Below, one piece after another: positions 7,782 to 15,572 of a DNA stretch of 31,520 nt (its first letter is position 1; every line of letters starts with the position of its first letter). The position numbers were made by a program, and so were the translations under genes. The DNA is from Acidobacteriota bacterium (GTDB lineage: Bacteria > Acidobacteriota > UBA4820 > DSQY01): contig JAKAIJ010000003.1 of the NCBI GenBank assembly GCA_021814355.1, positions 1 through 31,520 on the forward strand, read 5' to 3'. Under the pieces are notes generated by a model that had not been told where the DNA came from, did no database searches, and was given only the letters and a program-made list of their open reading frames with translations.

Positions 7782-9158
7782 GTGAAGCGGCTCCTGATTG
7801 TGGACGACGAGCCCAGCGTGCGCTTCGGCCTCCGGAGCTACCTCGAGACCGAGGGGTTCGAGGTCTGTGAAGCGGGGAGCTGCAAGGAGGCCTCCGACCA
7901 GGTCCAGCGGCGTCCGGTCAGCGCCGTGCTCCTGGACGTGCGCTTGCCCGACGGGAGCGGCATCGAGCTTCTGCGGCAGATGCGCCTGAAGGACCCCGCC
8001 CTCCCCATCCTCGTGGTCACCGGCCACGCCACCGTGCCCATGGCGGTGGAGGCCATGCGCATGGGGGCCGACCACTTCCTGACCAAGCCCGTGGACATGA
8101 AGGAGCTGGAGGTTCTGCTCACCAAGGCCATGAGCATGGGCACGATGCGCCGCGAGAACCGGGTCCTACGCGAGCGCCCGGCTCCGCGGGCCCCCTTCCT
8201 CGGGACGAGCGCCGCCATGGGGCGCCTCGAGCCGCTACTCCGCGCCGCCACGGCCCACCTCTCCCCCCTCCTGTTGACGGGGGAGACGGGCACGGGCAAG
8301 GGGATGATCGCCCGGCTCATCCACGACCGGAGCCCCAACCGCGAGGAGCCCTTCGTGGAGCTCAACTGCGCCGGTCTCAAGCACGAGTTCCTTGAGACCG
8401 AGCTCTTCGGTCACGTGAAGGGCGCGTTCACCGGCGCCGCCGACAAGAAGGAGGGACTCATCGCCCGGGCCCACCGGGGCACCCTCTTCCTCGACGAGAT
8501 CGGGGACATGGACCCCGCCGTCCAGGCGAAGTTCCTGAAGGCGGTGGAGGAGAAGCGGTTCCGGCCCCTCGGCGCGGTGGAGGAGGTCCACTCCGACTTC
8601 CGTCTCATCTGCGCGACGCTCCAGGACCTGGAGAAGCGGATCCGAGACGGCGCCTTCCGAAGGGACCTCTACTACCGCATCAATACGCTGGTCGTCCCCC
8701 TGCCGCCGCTGCGCGATAGGCTGGAGGACCTCGACGGGCTCGTCCGGCACATGCTCCGCGAGATCGCTCCGGCCCGGGAGGTCCCGGAGGTCGGCCCCGA
8801 GGTCCTGGATCTCCTGGGCTCCTACTCCTGGCCGGGCAACCTGCGCGAGCTTCACAACGTCCTCGAGCGCGCGTGGATCCTCTCGGAGGGCGGGCCGCTG
8901 CGGCCCGACCACTTCGCGGGGCTCGGGGTCGGCGCGGCGGGAGAGGCCGTCGCGGCGGCGCCCGCGGGCCTCAGCCTCAAGGACGCCGAGCGCTCCCACC
9001 TCGTGAGCGTCCTGCGCAGGACCGGCGGCGACGTGCCGAAGGCCGCGGCCCTCCTCGGCGTCTCCCGCGCGACGCTCTACCGAAAGCTCTGCTACCACGG
9101 CCTCAAGGCCGACGACTCCCGCCGCCGCGCCGTCGGCGAAGGCGCCGGGCTCTCCTGA
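7782..9158 (+). CDS. NtrC-family sigma-54-dependent response regulator
   Basis: The protein has 458 residues, the usual length for the NtrC class. The REC domain (1-120) has Asp52 in VLLDVRLPDG and Lys in FLTKPV. The AAA+ domain (about 145-365) has Walker A GETGTGKG, the GAFTGA loop that contacts sigma-54 (in GHVKGAFTGA), Walker B LFLDEIGD and the arginine-finger region RRDLYYRIN. The C-terminus carries a Fis-type helix-turn-helix (KAAALLGVSRATLYRKL). It should bind upstream sites when phosphorylated and remodel RpoN holoenzyme. GTG at 7782 follows GGAGGAGG (7767-7773) and matches the usual family N-terminus KRLLIVDDE. With the sigma-54 promoters at 3605, 6992 and 9490 nearby, its targets are probably local. 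The kinase at 4601 is the likely partner. Confidence 0.95.
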   Translation: MKRLLIVDDEPSVRFGLRSYLETEGFEVCEAGSCKEASDQVQRRPVSAVLLDVRLPDGSGIELLRQMRLKDPALPILVVTGHATVPMAVEAMRMGADHFLTKPVDMKELEVLLTKAMSMGTMRRENRVLRERPAPRAPFLGTSAAMGRLEPLLRAATAHLSPLLLTGETGTGKGMIARLIHDRSPNREEPFVELNCAGLKHEFLETELFGHVKGAFTGAADKKEGLIARAHRGTLFLDEIGDMDPAVQAKFLKAVEEKRFRPLGAVEEVHSDFRLICATLQDLEKRIRDGAFRRDLYYRINTLVVPLPPLRDRLEDLDGLVRHMLREIAPAREVPEVGPEVLDLLGSYSWPGNLRELHNVLERAWILSEGGPLRPDHFAGLGVGAAGEAVAAAPAGLSLKDAERSHLVSVLRRTGGDVPKAAALLGVSRATLYRKLCYHGLKADDSRRRAVGEGAGLS

Positions 9159-9489
9159 ATCCAGATTGTGCATTCGGAGCCTCGGTGCCTTCGTTACTGC
9201 AGATCGTTCTTGGCGGAAAGAAAGCGTCTACTCGGCGGGGAGGGCCATTCCCTCCCCGCTCCATGGGCGCAGCCCGATGGAGCCTCACCCCACCCTTGGG
9301 GCTCCCTGCGCCTTCGGCTTGGGGGCTACCCGGATTTCGCTCAGGTCCGGCGCGGCGAATTCTGATTCAGAGGTGGCGGGCATTTCGCGTGGGCTGCTCC
9401 CATCAACTGCAAAATCCGGGCTGAACGGACATCCCCGCACGGATCCCGCTCCCCGCCGTTCCTCGCCGGCGCGAGAAAAGGCCCGAGCG
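9159..9489. other. Intergenic region with two adjacent hairpins
   Basis: About 330 bases with no credible gene. It contains two strong overlapping hairpins (9235-9259 and 9258-9283) and otherwise GC-rich sequence. It separates the activator gene from the sigma-54 promoter at 9490 and would have to hold any upstream activator site for it. I recognise no such site. Confidence 0.45.
9235..9283. terminator. Tandem hairpins, possible terminator or attenuator
   Basis: The first is a perfect 10-bp stem (GCGGGGAGGG / CCCTCCCCGC, loop CCATT, 9235-9259). The second is GCTCCAT-GGGC paired with GCCC-g-ATGGAGC (9258-9283), with one bulge. They share bases 9258-9259, so the full forms compete. There is no T tract, so classic intrinsic termination is unproven. 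Confidence 0.4.
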
Positions 9490-9506
9490 TTGGCAGAAAA
9501 CTTGCG
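9490..9506 (+). promoter_or_regulatory. Sigma-54 (-24/-12) promoter
   Basis: TTGGCA-N6-TTGCG, with GG at 9492-9493 and GC at 9504-9505, exactly 10 nt apart. Transcription is predicted near 9517, 20 nt before the ATG at 9537, which has its own AAGGAG (9525-9530). It would drive the receiver-EAL operon. Confidence 0.87.
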
Positions 9507-9536
9507 TAAGAAAGGCAGTGGAGCAAGGAGATCGCC

Positions 9537-9932
9537 ATGGCTCGGACCATCCTGATCGTAGACGACGAGGAAGCGACGGCGTTCGGCCTCCAATCGCTGC
9601 TGGAGGGGCCCGACTCGAAGGTCCTGACCGCCGGCACCTTCGAGGACGCCCTGGCGCTCATCGGGGATTGGGCCTTCGACGTGGCTCTGCTGGACGTGCG
9701 GCTCGGTTCCACGGGCGACGAAGCCGGGCTGGCCATCCTGCGGCACCTGAAGGCGCACTCCCCCGGCACGCGGGTCATCCTGATGACGGGGTTCGGCAAG
9801 CCGTCGGTCATGGAGGAATCCTTCAGACTCGGCGTGGACTACTACTTCGAGAAGCCGATTCGGCTGGAGACGCTCATGTCGGTGGTCCTCACGGTGGACC
9901 AGCCGAGCGGAAGACGGGAGGGGACGCCATGA
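9537..9932 (+). CDS. Single-domain response regulator (REC only)
   Basis: The protein has 131 residues, essentially one receiver domain. Acidic residues DDE (9-11), phospho-acceptor Asp53 in VALLDVRLG, a conserved Thr in LMTGFG and Lys in FEKPIR are all present. There is no output domain. Its stop overlaps the start of the next gene (ATGA at 9929-9932), so the two are translationally coupled. It probably controls or relays to the EAL protein by protein contact. Expression should follow the sigma-54 promoter at 9490. A CheY- or Spo0F-like relay role is also possible. Confidence 0.92.
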   Translation: MARTILIVDDEEATAFGLQSLLEGPDSKVLTAGTFEDALALIGDWAFDVALLDVRLGSTGDEAGLAILRHLKAHSPGTRVILMTGFGKPSVMEESFRLGVDYYFEKPIRLETLMSVVLTVDQPSGRREGTP

Positions 9933-10732
9933 GACGCGGTCCGAGGGTGCGCGAGCTCGTCCAGCGGGGGTTCATCTCCATGGTGTTCCAGCCCATCGTG
10001 GACCTGAACAGCGGCCGGATCTCCGGGTTCGAGGCGCTCCTGCGAGGGCCGGCGGGAACGCCGCTGTCCAGGCCGGGGCGTGTTTTCGGCGACAAGAGCC
10101 CCCTCTCCCGCTCGGTGCTCCGGGAGCTGGACGAAGCCTGCTTCAGCGCGGCGCTGCGGTCGGGGCGGCTCCTGGCCGAGAGGGGCCTGCTCTTCATCAA
10201 CCTGCGCCTGGACACGATCCTCCACCTCCCCGAGACCTGGCCCGGGTTCGAGGCCCTTCTGCGGTCGAGCGGCGTCCCACAGGCCGCCCTGGTGGTCGAG
10301 ATCAGCGAGCGCGGGACCGTCTCGGAGCCGGAGGCGGCCTTCGCCGCCATCCGCGGTCTGCGGGCCAAGGGCGTGAAGTTCGCCCTCGACGATTTCGGCT
10401 CGGCCTACTCGGGGCTCCAGCACCTGCTCTGGTTCAAGCCGGACTACATCAAGCTGGACCGGTTTCTCGTGGACGGGCTCCACTCCTGTGCCGAGAGGCG
10501 GTGCATCGTCGCCCACTCGGCGCGCCTCGCCGAGGAGCTGGGCGCCCGGGTGGTCGCCGAAGGCGTGGAGGAGCAGAGGGACCTGCTCGCGCTCATGGAG
10601 CTCGGCATCCCCTACGCCCAGGGGTATCACCTGGGACGCCCCAGCGCGGCGAGTTTCTGGTGCGACGACTTGGAGCTCCCGCAGAACTGCAGCGGATGGT
10701 TCCGGGAGGCCGAAGCCGCCGCGGCGCGGTGA
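9929..10732 (+). CDS. EAL-domain cyclic-di-GMP phosphodiesterase
   Basis: The protein has 267 residues and is a stand-alone EAL domain. It should hydrolyse c-di-GMP to pGpG in the cytoplasm. The catalytic and metal-ligand motifs look intact: EALLR (Glu35), FINL, VVEISE, LDDFGSAYS, FKPDYIKLD, VVAEGVEE and QGYHLGRP. The DDFG loop and the Lys in YIKLD, usually lost in inactive EAL proteins, are both kept, so I expect activity. There is no sensory or receiver domain, but the receiver gene just upstream overlaps it by ATGA, which amounts to a split REC-EAL system. The GGDEF-like protein at 3652 is degenerate, so the opposing cyclase must be elsewhere. Confidence 0.93.
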   Translation: MRRGPRVRELVQRGFISMVFQPIVDLNSGRISGFEALLRGPAGTPLSRPGRVFGDKSPLSRSVLRELDEACFSAALRSGRLLAERGLLFINLRLDTILHLPETWPGFEALLRSSGVPQAALVVEISERGTVSEPEAAFAAIRGLRAKGVKFALDDFGSAYSGLQHLLWFKPDYIKLDRFLVDGLHSCAERRCIVAHSARLAEELGARVVAEGVEEQRDLLALMELGIPYAQGYHLGRPSAASFWCDDLELPQNCSGWFREAEAAAAR

Positions 10733-10734
10733 TG

Positions 10735-10751
10735 CCCGTTCTTCGAGCGGG
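10735..10751 (+). terminator. Small hairpin after the EAL gene
   Basis: CCCGTTC-TTC-GAGCGGG folds as a 7-bp stem with one G-U pair, 2 nt after the EAL stop. No T run follows, so it may only mark the mRNA end. Confidence 0.3.
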
Positions 10752-10782
10752 ATCGTAAGAAAGCCTCGCGGGACCGCGGACA

Positions 10783-10828
10783 GTTCCCCGGGAACGGTGT
10801 TGCCCCCGCGAGAGCGTGGTTGTAGACT
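10783..10828 (+). promoter_or_regulatory. Sigma-70-like promoter with upstream palindrome (fluoride channel)
   Basis: TTGCCC (10800-10805), 17 nt, TAGACT (10823-10828) is a good promoter, with a start near 10835 and a leader of about 43 nt. The perfect inverted repeat GTTCCC-C-GGGAAC (10783-10795) sits just upstream of the -35, a typical place for an activator site. No fluoride riboswitch core is visible in the leader. Confidence 0.6.
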
Positions 10829-10877
10829 GAGCGGCCTCTGGCGCCAGGAATGGCTGGGGAAAGGGAAGGAATCCGGT

Positions 10878-11270
10878 TTGAGCAAGGGGGTCGTGCTGCT
10901 CGCGGTGGGCGGGGGAGGCTTTCTGGGCTCGGTACTGCGGTACCTGCTCGGCGGCGTGGTCCAAGACTGGAGCCGTTCCGCGACCTTTCCCTATGGCACG
11001 CTCGCCGTGAATGCCCTGGGGTGTTTCGCCGTTGGATTCCTCTCTTACCTCGCCGAGTCCCGCGGGGCACTGGGAGCCGAGGCGCGGGCCTTCCTCGTTG
11101 TGGGCGTCCTGGGGGGATTCACCACCTTCTCGGCGTTCGCCAACGAGAGTGTGAACCTGCTGCTGGAGCGCGAGCGCCTCGCCGCGGTTCTGAACGTCTC
11201 CGCCCATCTGATCCTGGCCCTGGGCGGGGTTCTGGCCGGCCGCGCGGCCGGCGCGCTCGTCTGGAGGTGA
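10878..11270 (+). CDS. crcB: Fluoride channel Fluc/CrcB
   Basis: The protein has 130 residues, the normal length for the dual-topology fluoride exporter of the inner membrane. Four hydrophobic segments are visible. Family motifs present are GGGGFLGSVLRYLLG at the N-terminus, GTLAVNALGCF with the conserved Asn, and GGFTTFSAFANE carrying the TTFS phenylalanine-box region. The start is TTG at 10878, because GGAAGGA (10865-10871) lies at the right distance and longer versions would run through the promoter. The stop overlaps the region of the next gene's start (GTGA at 11267), so the pair forms one transcript with the DUF190 gene. The role is export of cytoplasmic fluoride. Confidence 0.93.
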   Translation: MSKGVVLLAVGGGGFLGSVLRYLLGGVVQDWSRSATFPYGTLAVNALGCFAVGFLSYLAESRGALGAEARAFLVVGVLGGFTTFSAFANESVNLLLERERLAAVLNVSAHLILALGGVLAGRAAGALVWR

Positions 11271-11272
11271 CC

Positions 11273-11611
11273 GTGACGCTGCCGCAAGAGGGATGCCTGC
11301 TGCGCATCTTCATCGGCGAGAGCGACCGCCAGGAGGGCAAACCGCTCCACGAGTGGTTGCTCCTCCAGGCCAGGGAGCAGGGCCTCGCGGGCGGGACGGT
11401 CCTGAGGGGCGTGATGGGATACGGCGCCCACAGCCGGATTCACACGTTCAAGATCGAGCGGCTCTCCGAGGATCTGCCGATCATCGTGGAGCTGGTAGAC
11501 ACCCGCGAGAAGCTGGAAGCGTTTCTCGAGAGGGTGGACCCGGCCCTCGTGGAGGGACTCGCGACCCTGGAGAAGGCCGAGGTGCGGTTCTACCGCACCC
11601 GGAAGGAGTAG
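11273..11611 (+). CDS. DUF190 family protein
   Basis: The protein has 112 residues and matches the DUF190 pattern: LRIFIGESDRQEGKPLHEWLLL, the glycine-rich AGGTVLRGVMGYGAHSRIHT, and DLPIIVELVDTREKLEAFL. The fold is expected to be ferredoxin/PII-like with regulatory character, but the molecular role is not established. DUF190 genes often sit beside crcB, as here. GTG at 11273 has GGAGG (11263-11267) at 5 nt. The in-frame GTG at 11267 overlaps that ribosome-binding site and is less likely. The stop codon TAG (11609-11611) is also the first three bases of an 18-bp inverted repeat that bounds the following segment. Confidence 0.88.
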   Translation: MTLPQEGCLLRIFIGESDRQEGKPLHEWLLLQAREQGLAGGTVLRGVMGYGAHSRIHTFKIERLSEDLPIIVELVDTREKLEAFLERVDPALVEGLATLEKAEVRFYRTRKE

Positions 11612-12060
11612 CCCGGGTTTCTCACCGGGAATCGAAGCGAAACGGTGGAGAAGCCCGAGGGGTCTGGTCCCGCGAGGATCTCCGGCGCGCCGTTCGCGCA
11701 CTGGGATGGGACGCAAGGCGCGGCGAGGAAGGCATGGTGGCACCATTCCGACGAGCCGCAACGCGGCGAACCGCCCAGGGCGCGGCGGCCCTCCGGGTTG
11801 CCGCCGGGGGGGGCATCTTCTTTGTCGGCGCTCCTCTCCGTGCTTCCGGCACGGTGTCGTCGCGCCTTCGCGAATCTGCACCCGCCTGGCGGGCAACGCG
11901 CCCAGAGCCCCCGCGGGGCCAGACCCCCGATGCAAGGAAGGCGACCGAGGCCAGCGGAAGCGTAGTCTTGCACTACGTTGAGGATGGCCGGCCGAGCCTG
12001 ACGCCGCAGACGCGGGCTTCTCCGCCGGTGCAGCCGGTAACTGGTGAGAACCCCTGGCTA
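11609..12060. repeat. MITE-like segment with 18-bp terminal inverted repeats
   Basis: TAGCCCGGGTTTCTCACC (11609-11626) and the reverse complement of 12043-12060 (TAGCCAGGGGTTCTCACC) agree at 16 of 18 positions and bound 452 bp. Both ends include TA. The interior has open frames on both strands but no ribosome-binding sites or recognisable domains, and a small hairpin CGTAGT-CTTGC-ACTACG near 11964. I see no transposase. It could be a non-autonomous element or a structured intergenic repeat. No second copy is present in the window. Confidence 0.45.
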
Positions 12061-12088
12061 GCCCCCGCGAACCCGTCCACCCACGCAT

Positions 12089-12116
12089 AAAAAGGGGCGG
12101 GCCCGCAGGCCCGCCC
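12089..12116 (-). terminator. Intrinsic terminator of the tricorn protease gene
   Basis: On the - strand, GGGCGGGCC-TGCG-GGCCCGCCC forms a perfect 9-bp stem followed by C and TTTTT (complement of 12089-12093). It lies 25 bases beyond the stop of the gene at 12141. Confidence 0.92.
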
Positions 12117-12140
12117 TGGCGTCTCACCGCGCGTCCCGGG

Positions 12141-15100
12141 TTATTTCCCGCTGATATCCGATCCCTTGGGCCGGGACTTGTCGGGATAGGGCGGCGGCGG
12201 CGGGAGCGTCTTCGGGTCCCTTTTCAGCTGGTCCATCAGGTGGGCAAGGACCGCGTCCAGCTGCGCGTCTCTCCCCTTGAGGACGTCCCCGGGCATGTTC
12301 TGGACCTCCTGGTCCGGGTCCACGCCGCGGCCCTCGATGAGCCAGCGTCCGTCCAGGCCGTAGAGGCCGTACTGGGGCGGGGTGACGGCCCCGCCGTCCA
12401 CCAGGTTCTGGTGAGGCTCGATCCCCACCGACCCGCCCCACGTGCGCATGCCGAAGACCTTGCCGAGCTTCTTGATCTTCCAGGCCTCGGAGAAGAACTC
12501 GCCGTTGGAGCCCGTGTCCTCGTTCATGAGGAGCGCCAGGTGGGCGTTCACGCCGATCTCGGGGTTGGCGCAAGACTTACCTTCGCGCGGCTGCGTCATG
12601 GACCAGACCCGCCGCTCGAGGCGCTCCAGGATCATGTCCCCCGTGAATCCTCCGCCGTTGTACCGGACGTCCACCAGAATGGCGGGCCGGTCGAACTGCG
12701 GGTAGAAGGTGCGCGCGAACTCCTTGAGGCCGTCCTCGCCCATGTCGGGGATGTGGACGTAGGCCACCGCGCCGCCCGAGATTCTCTCCACATAGGCGCG
12801 GTTCGCTTCGACCCAGACCCGGTACCGCAGGTCCATGTCGCTCTGCAGCGTCCGCGTGCGCCACGTCTTCGCCCCCTCCCACGAGGGCCGGTCGTTGAAG
12901 GTAAGGGTGACGAGCTTCCCGGCCCTGTTCTCGAAGAGGGCGTAGACGTTCTTCTTCGCGGAGGCCGGCTCGCCGTCCACGGCGAGGAGGTAGTCGCCCT
13001 CCTTCGCGCCGCAGCCAGGCTCGGCCAGCGGGGCGCGCAGCTCGGGGTCCGCGTCGGGGGGGGCGAAGATCCGGGCGATGCGCGGGTAGGCCGCCCCCTC
13101 CTCCGCGGCGAAGTCGCAGCCCAGGAGACCCACGCCGACGCGCTTGCCTCCGCCGTCGAACTCTCCCCCCATCACGTAGGTGTGACCCGCGTTGAGCTCG
13201 CCGATCATCTCGCCGATGAGGTAGTTCAAGTCGCTCCGGGTGCCGCAGTCGGGCAGGAATCTTCGGTACTTCTCGCGGGTGGCCGCCCAGTTCGTCCCCT
13301 GCATTCCGTTGTCGTAGAACCAGTCCCGCTCGATGCGCCAAGCCTCGTCGAACATCTGGGCGAACTCGGAGGGGCGCTCCACCTTGAACTTGGCGTCTGA
13401 AAGATCCACTGCGCCGTCGCCCGCCTTGCCCTTTCCGGGGGCGTCCACCACGCCGAACTTGGCCCCGGCCCGGTAGACCAGCTTCTTTCCGTCCGCCGAG
13501 AGGTGGTAGTTGTTGATCCCGGCCAGGCCGCCCGAGGATTCCTTGTCTTCGAGGTTGTAGATCTTGAGGTCGTACCGGCCCTCCGTCGTGTCGGTTACGG
13601 AGGGGTAGCGGTTCTCGAACCGGGGCTCGCCCTGGGCCAGGTAGAGGAACCCCTTGTCCGTGGCCTCCAGCCGGAAGTACGTCCCGGGTTCCACGCCCTC
13701 CGCCGGGAGGGTGCGCTCTCGTAGTCCCTCGAGGGTGATCGGGCACGCGGGCTTGGGCGGGGTCTCGTCCTTCTTGGGCGCGCCGCCCTTCTTCTCGGCG
13801 GGCGGCGGCGTCTCCTCGCCGGACTCGGGGGCGAAGGGAGACGGCGCGCCGGCCTTCAGCACCACGATGAAGGGGGTGGTCATGTTCAGAAAGATGTGGT
13901 CCTGGTCCACGACGCCCATAACCGGGCTGTAGCTGCGGTTGGAGAGGAAGTAGAGGTAGCGCCCCTGCGGGTCGAAGCTGGGGCTCCAGGACTGGGTCAT
14001 GGCGTCCGTGAGGGGCGTGATCTTTCCGGACTCGAGGGAGTAGAGCGAGATGACCTCGTTGGTGTTGGCGGTCTTCTTGGTGTAGGCGATCCACTTCCCG
14101 TCGGGGGACCAGGCGAAGTCCTGGATGCCCCACCGCTCCCAGCCGTCGTCGTACAGACCCCGGTCCACCACCTTGATCGCCCCGGAGGAGACCTCCAGGA
14201 GGTTCAGCCGCATGAACTTGTCGTGGAAGAGGAGGTATCTGGAGTCGGGCGACCAGACCAGGTGCATCCGCAGGCCGGAATTGCCCGAGGTGATCTGCTT
14301 CCAGGGCTTCTCGCCCCGCGGGTCCGCCAGGTAGACCTCCTCCTCGCCGGTCTTGTCGGAGAGGAAGGAGACCCACTTCCCGTCGGGGGACCAGGCGGGT
14401 TCCTTTTCGCGGGAGCCCGAGCTGCGCGTGAGGTTGTAGACGGCGCCCTTCTCCTTTTCGGCGGGCACCGAGAGGATCTCGCCCCGGGACTCCAGAAGGA
14501 GCCGCCTGCCGTCGGGGGAGAGTCCGAAGACGCCCGTGTGCGCCGCCGGGTCCGCCCAGTCGGCGCGAACCCGCACCCGGTCGCCGGGCATGCGCACGTC
14601 GAGGTCGCGGACCTTTTCGGAGGCGAGGTCCAGGAGGTGCAGGGTCTCTCCGTACTGGTAGACGATCCGGCCGTCCCCCAGCGAGGGGTACTTCACGTCG
14701 TAGTCGGTGTAGCGGGTGAGGGCCCGGGTCTGGCCGCTCGCCACGTCGTAGCGGAAGAGGTTCACGGTGCCGGCCTCCCGGTCCGACGCGAAGTAGATCC
14801 CGCCTCCCCACCACATGGGGTAGTTGTCGGCGCCCTTGGAGGGCGTGATGATGCGGAAGTCGCCCTTCTCCAGGCTCCCCATCCAGATCTTCTGGGCGTC
14901 GCCCCCCTGGTGGCGCTTCCAGGTGCGGGTTTCGCCGCCGAGGCGGCAGTAGGCGAGGCTCTTGCCGTCGGGGGAGAGGGAGGCCAGGCCGGCGCGGTCC
15001 ACGGGGAGCTTGCGCTCGGTCCCGCCGTCAGCGGGGACCACGTAGACCTGCTCGCCCCGGGCGGGCCATTCGCGGCGGGAGCGGAAGAGGACCCCCTTGC

Positions 15101-15452
15101 CGTCCGGCGTCCACCCCAGGACCAGGTCCGGGGCCGGGTGCCAGGTGAGGCGCGCCGGGACGCCGCCGGCGGCGGGCATGACGTAGACGTCCACCCCCCC
15201 GTCGTACCCCGCGGTGAAGGCGATGCGGGAGCCGTCGGGGCTGAACTTGGCGTACCGCTCCTCCCCGGGGTCGCTCGTGAGCCGGCGGGCGTCTCCGCCC
15301 TGGGCGGAGGCGAGCCAGAGGTCGCCCTCGTACGTGAAGACCACCTCGTCACCGTGGATGTCGGCATACCGCATGAGGTGACGCGGGACCTCCTGCGCCA
15401 GGGCCGCAAAGGCCCAGAGCGCCGCACCGAGAGCCAGGAAACGGATTCTCAT
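12141..15452 (-). CDS. Tricorn protease homologue (S41 family), secreted
   Basis: The protein has 1103 residues, close to archaeal tricorn. An N-terminal signal peptide (1-19, ending AALAQ) predicts export, unlike the cytosolic archaeal enzyme. Two TolB/WD40-like propellers follow (about 20-310 and 310-640) with repeated SPDGK blades. A Pro/Lys-rich linker lies near 535-570. The catalytic core has a PDZ-like region (about 770-860) and an S41 domain. Catalytic residues are visible as His757 in LNAGHTYV, Ser982 in EDTGSNGEFF and Glu1040 in LIEGRGVDPD. The Ser-Glu spacing of 58 equals that of Thermoplasma tricorn (965 and 1023). DVRYNGGG is conserved. The role is oligopeptide cleavage, probably in the periplasm. 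The start has GGGAGGAG upstream, and the gene ends at a strong terminator. Confidence 0.93.
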   Translation of the reverse strand: MRIRFLALGAALWAFAALAQEVPRHLMRYADIHGDEVVFTYEGDLWLASAQGGDARRLTSDPGEERYAKFSPDGSRIAFTAGYDGGVDVYVMPAAGGVPARLTWHPAPDLVLGWTPDGKGVLFRSRREWPARGEQVYVVPADGGTERKLPVDRAGLASLSPDGKSLAYCRLGGETRTWKRHQGGDAQKIWMGSLEKGDFRIITPSKGADNYPMWWGGGIYFASDREAGTVNLFRYDVASGQTRALTRYTDYDVKYPSLGDGRIVYQYGETLHLLDLASEKVRDLDVRMPGDRVRVRADWADPAAHTGVFGLSPDGRRLLLESRGEILSVPAEKEKGAVYNLTRSSGSREKEPAWSPDGKWVSFLSDKTGEEEVYLADPRGEKPWKQITSGNSGLRMHLVWSPDSRYLLFHDKFMRLNLLEVSSGAIKVVDRGLYDDGWERWGIQDFAWSPDGKWIAYTKKTANTNEVISLYSLESGKITPLTDAMTQSWSPSFDPQGRYLYFLSNRSYSPVMGVVDQDHIFLNMTTPFIVVLKAGAPSPFAPESGEETPPPAEKKGGAPKKDETPPKPACPITLEGLRERTLPAEGVEPGTYFRLEATDKGFLYLAQGEPRFENRYPSVTDTTEGRYDLKIYNLEDKESSGGLAGINNYHLSADGKKLVYRAGAKFGVVDAPGKGKAGDGAVDLSDAKFKVERPSEFAQMFDEAWRIERDWFYDNGMQGTNWAATREKYRRFLPDCGTRSDLNYLIGEMIGELNAGHTYVMGGEFDGGGKRVGVGLLGCDFAAEEGAAYPRIARIFAPPDADPELRAPLAEPGCGAKEGDYLLAVDGEPASAKKNVYALFENRAGKLVTLTFNDRPSWEGAKTWRTRTLQSDMDLRYRVWVEANRAYVERISGGAVAYVHIPDMGEDGLKEFARTFYPQFDRPAILVDVRYNGGGFTGDMILERLERRVWSMTQPREGKSCANPEIGVNAHLALLMNEDTGSNGEFFSEAWKIKKLGKVFGMRTWGGSVGIEPHQNLVDGGAVTPPQYGLYGLDGRWLIEGRGVDPDQEVQNMPGDVLKGRDAQLDAVLAHLMDQLKRDPKTLPPPPPYPDKSRPKGSDISGK

Positions 15453-15572
15453 GCGACTCCTCCCATCGGAAAGGACGCAGTCTACATCCCCGCGGGTTCA
15501 AAGGGCTAGCGGCCGCACCGGGCGCGGCCATGCGCCTCGTCGCGTCCGGGGCTTTGCCGATGAAACCGGGGA

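Noticed and set aside
10829..10877. Fluoride (crcB-motif) riboswitch before the fluoride channel gene
   Set aside because: The leader is only about 43 nt and lacks the conserved GGNGATGG core and pseudoknot partner.
15511..15529. Terminator between the hydrolase and tricorn genes (GGCCGC / GCGGCC hairpin)
   Set aside because: A six-base-pair stem with no T tract is common by chance in DNA this rich in GC.
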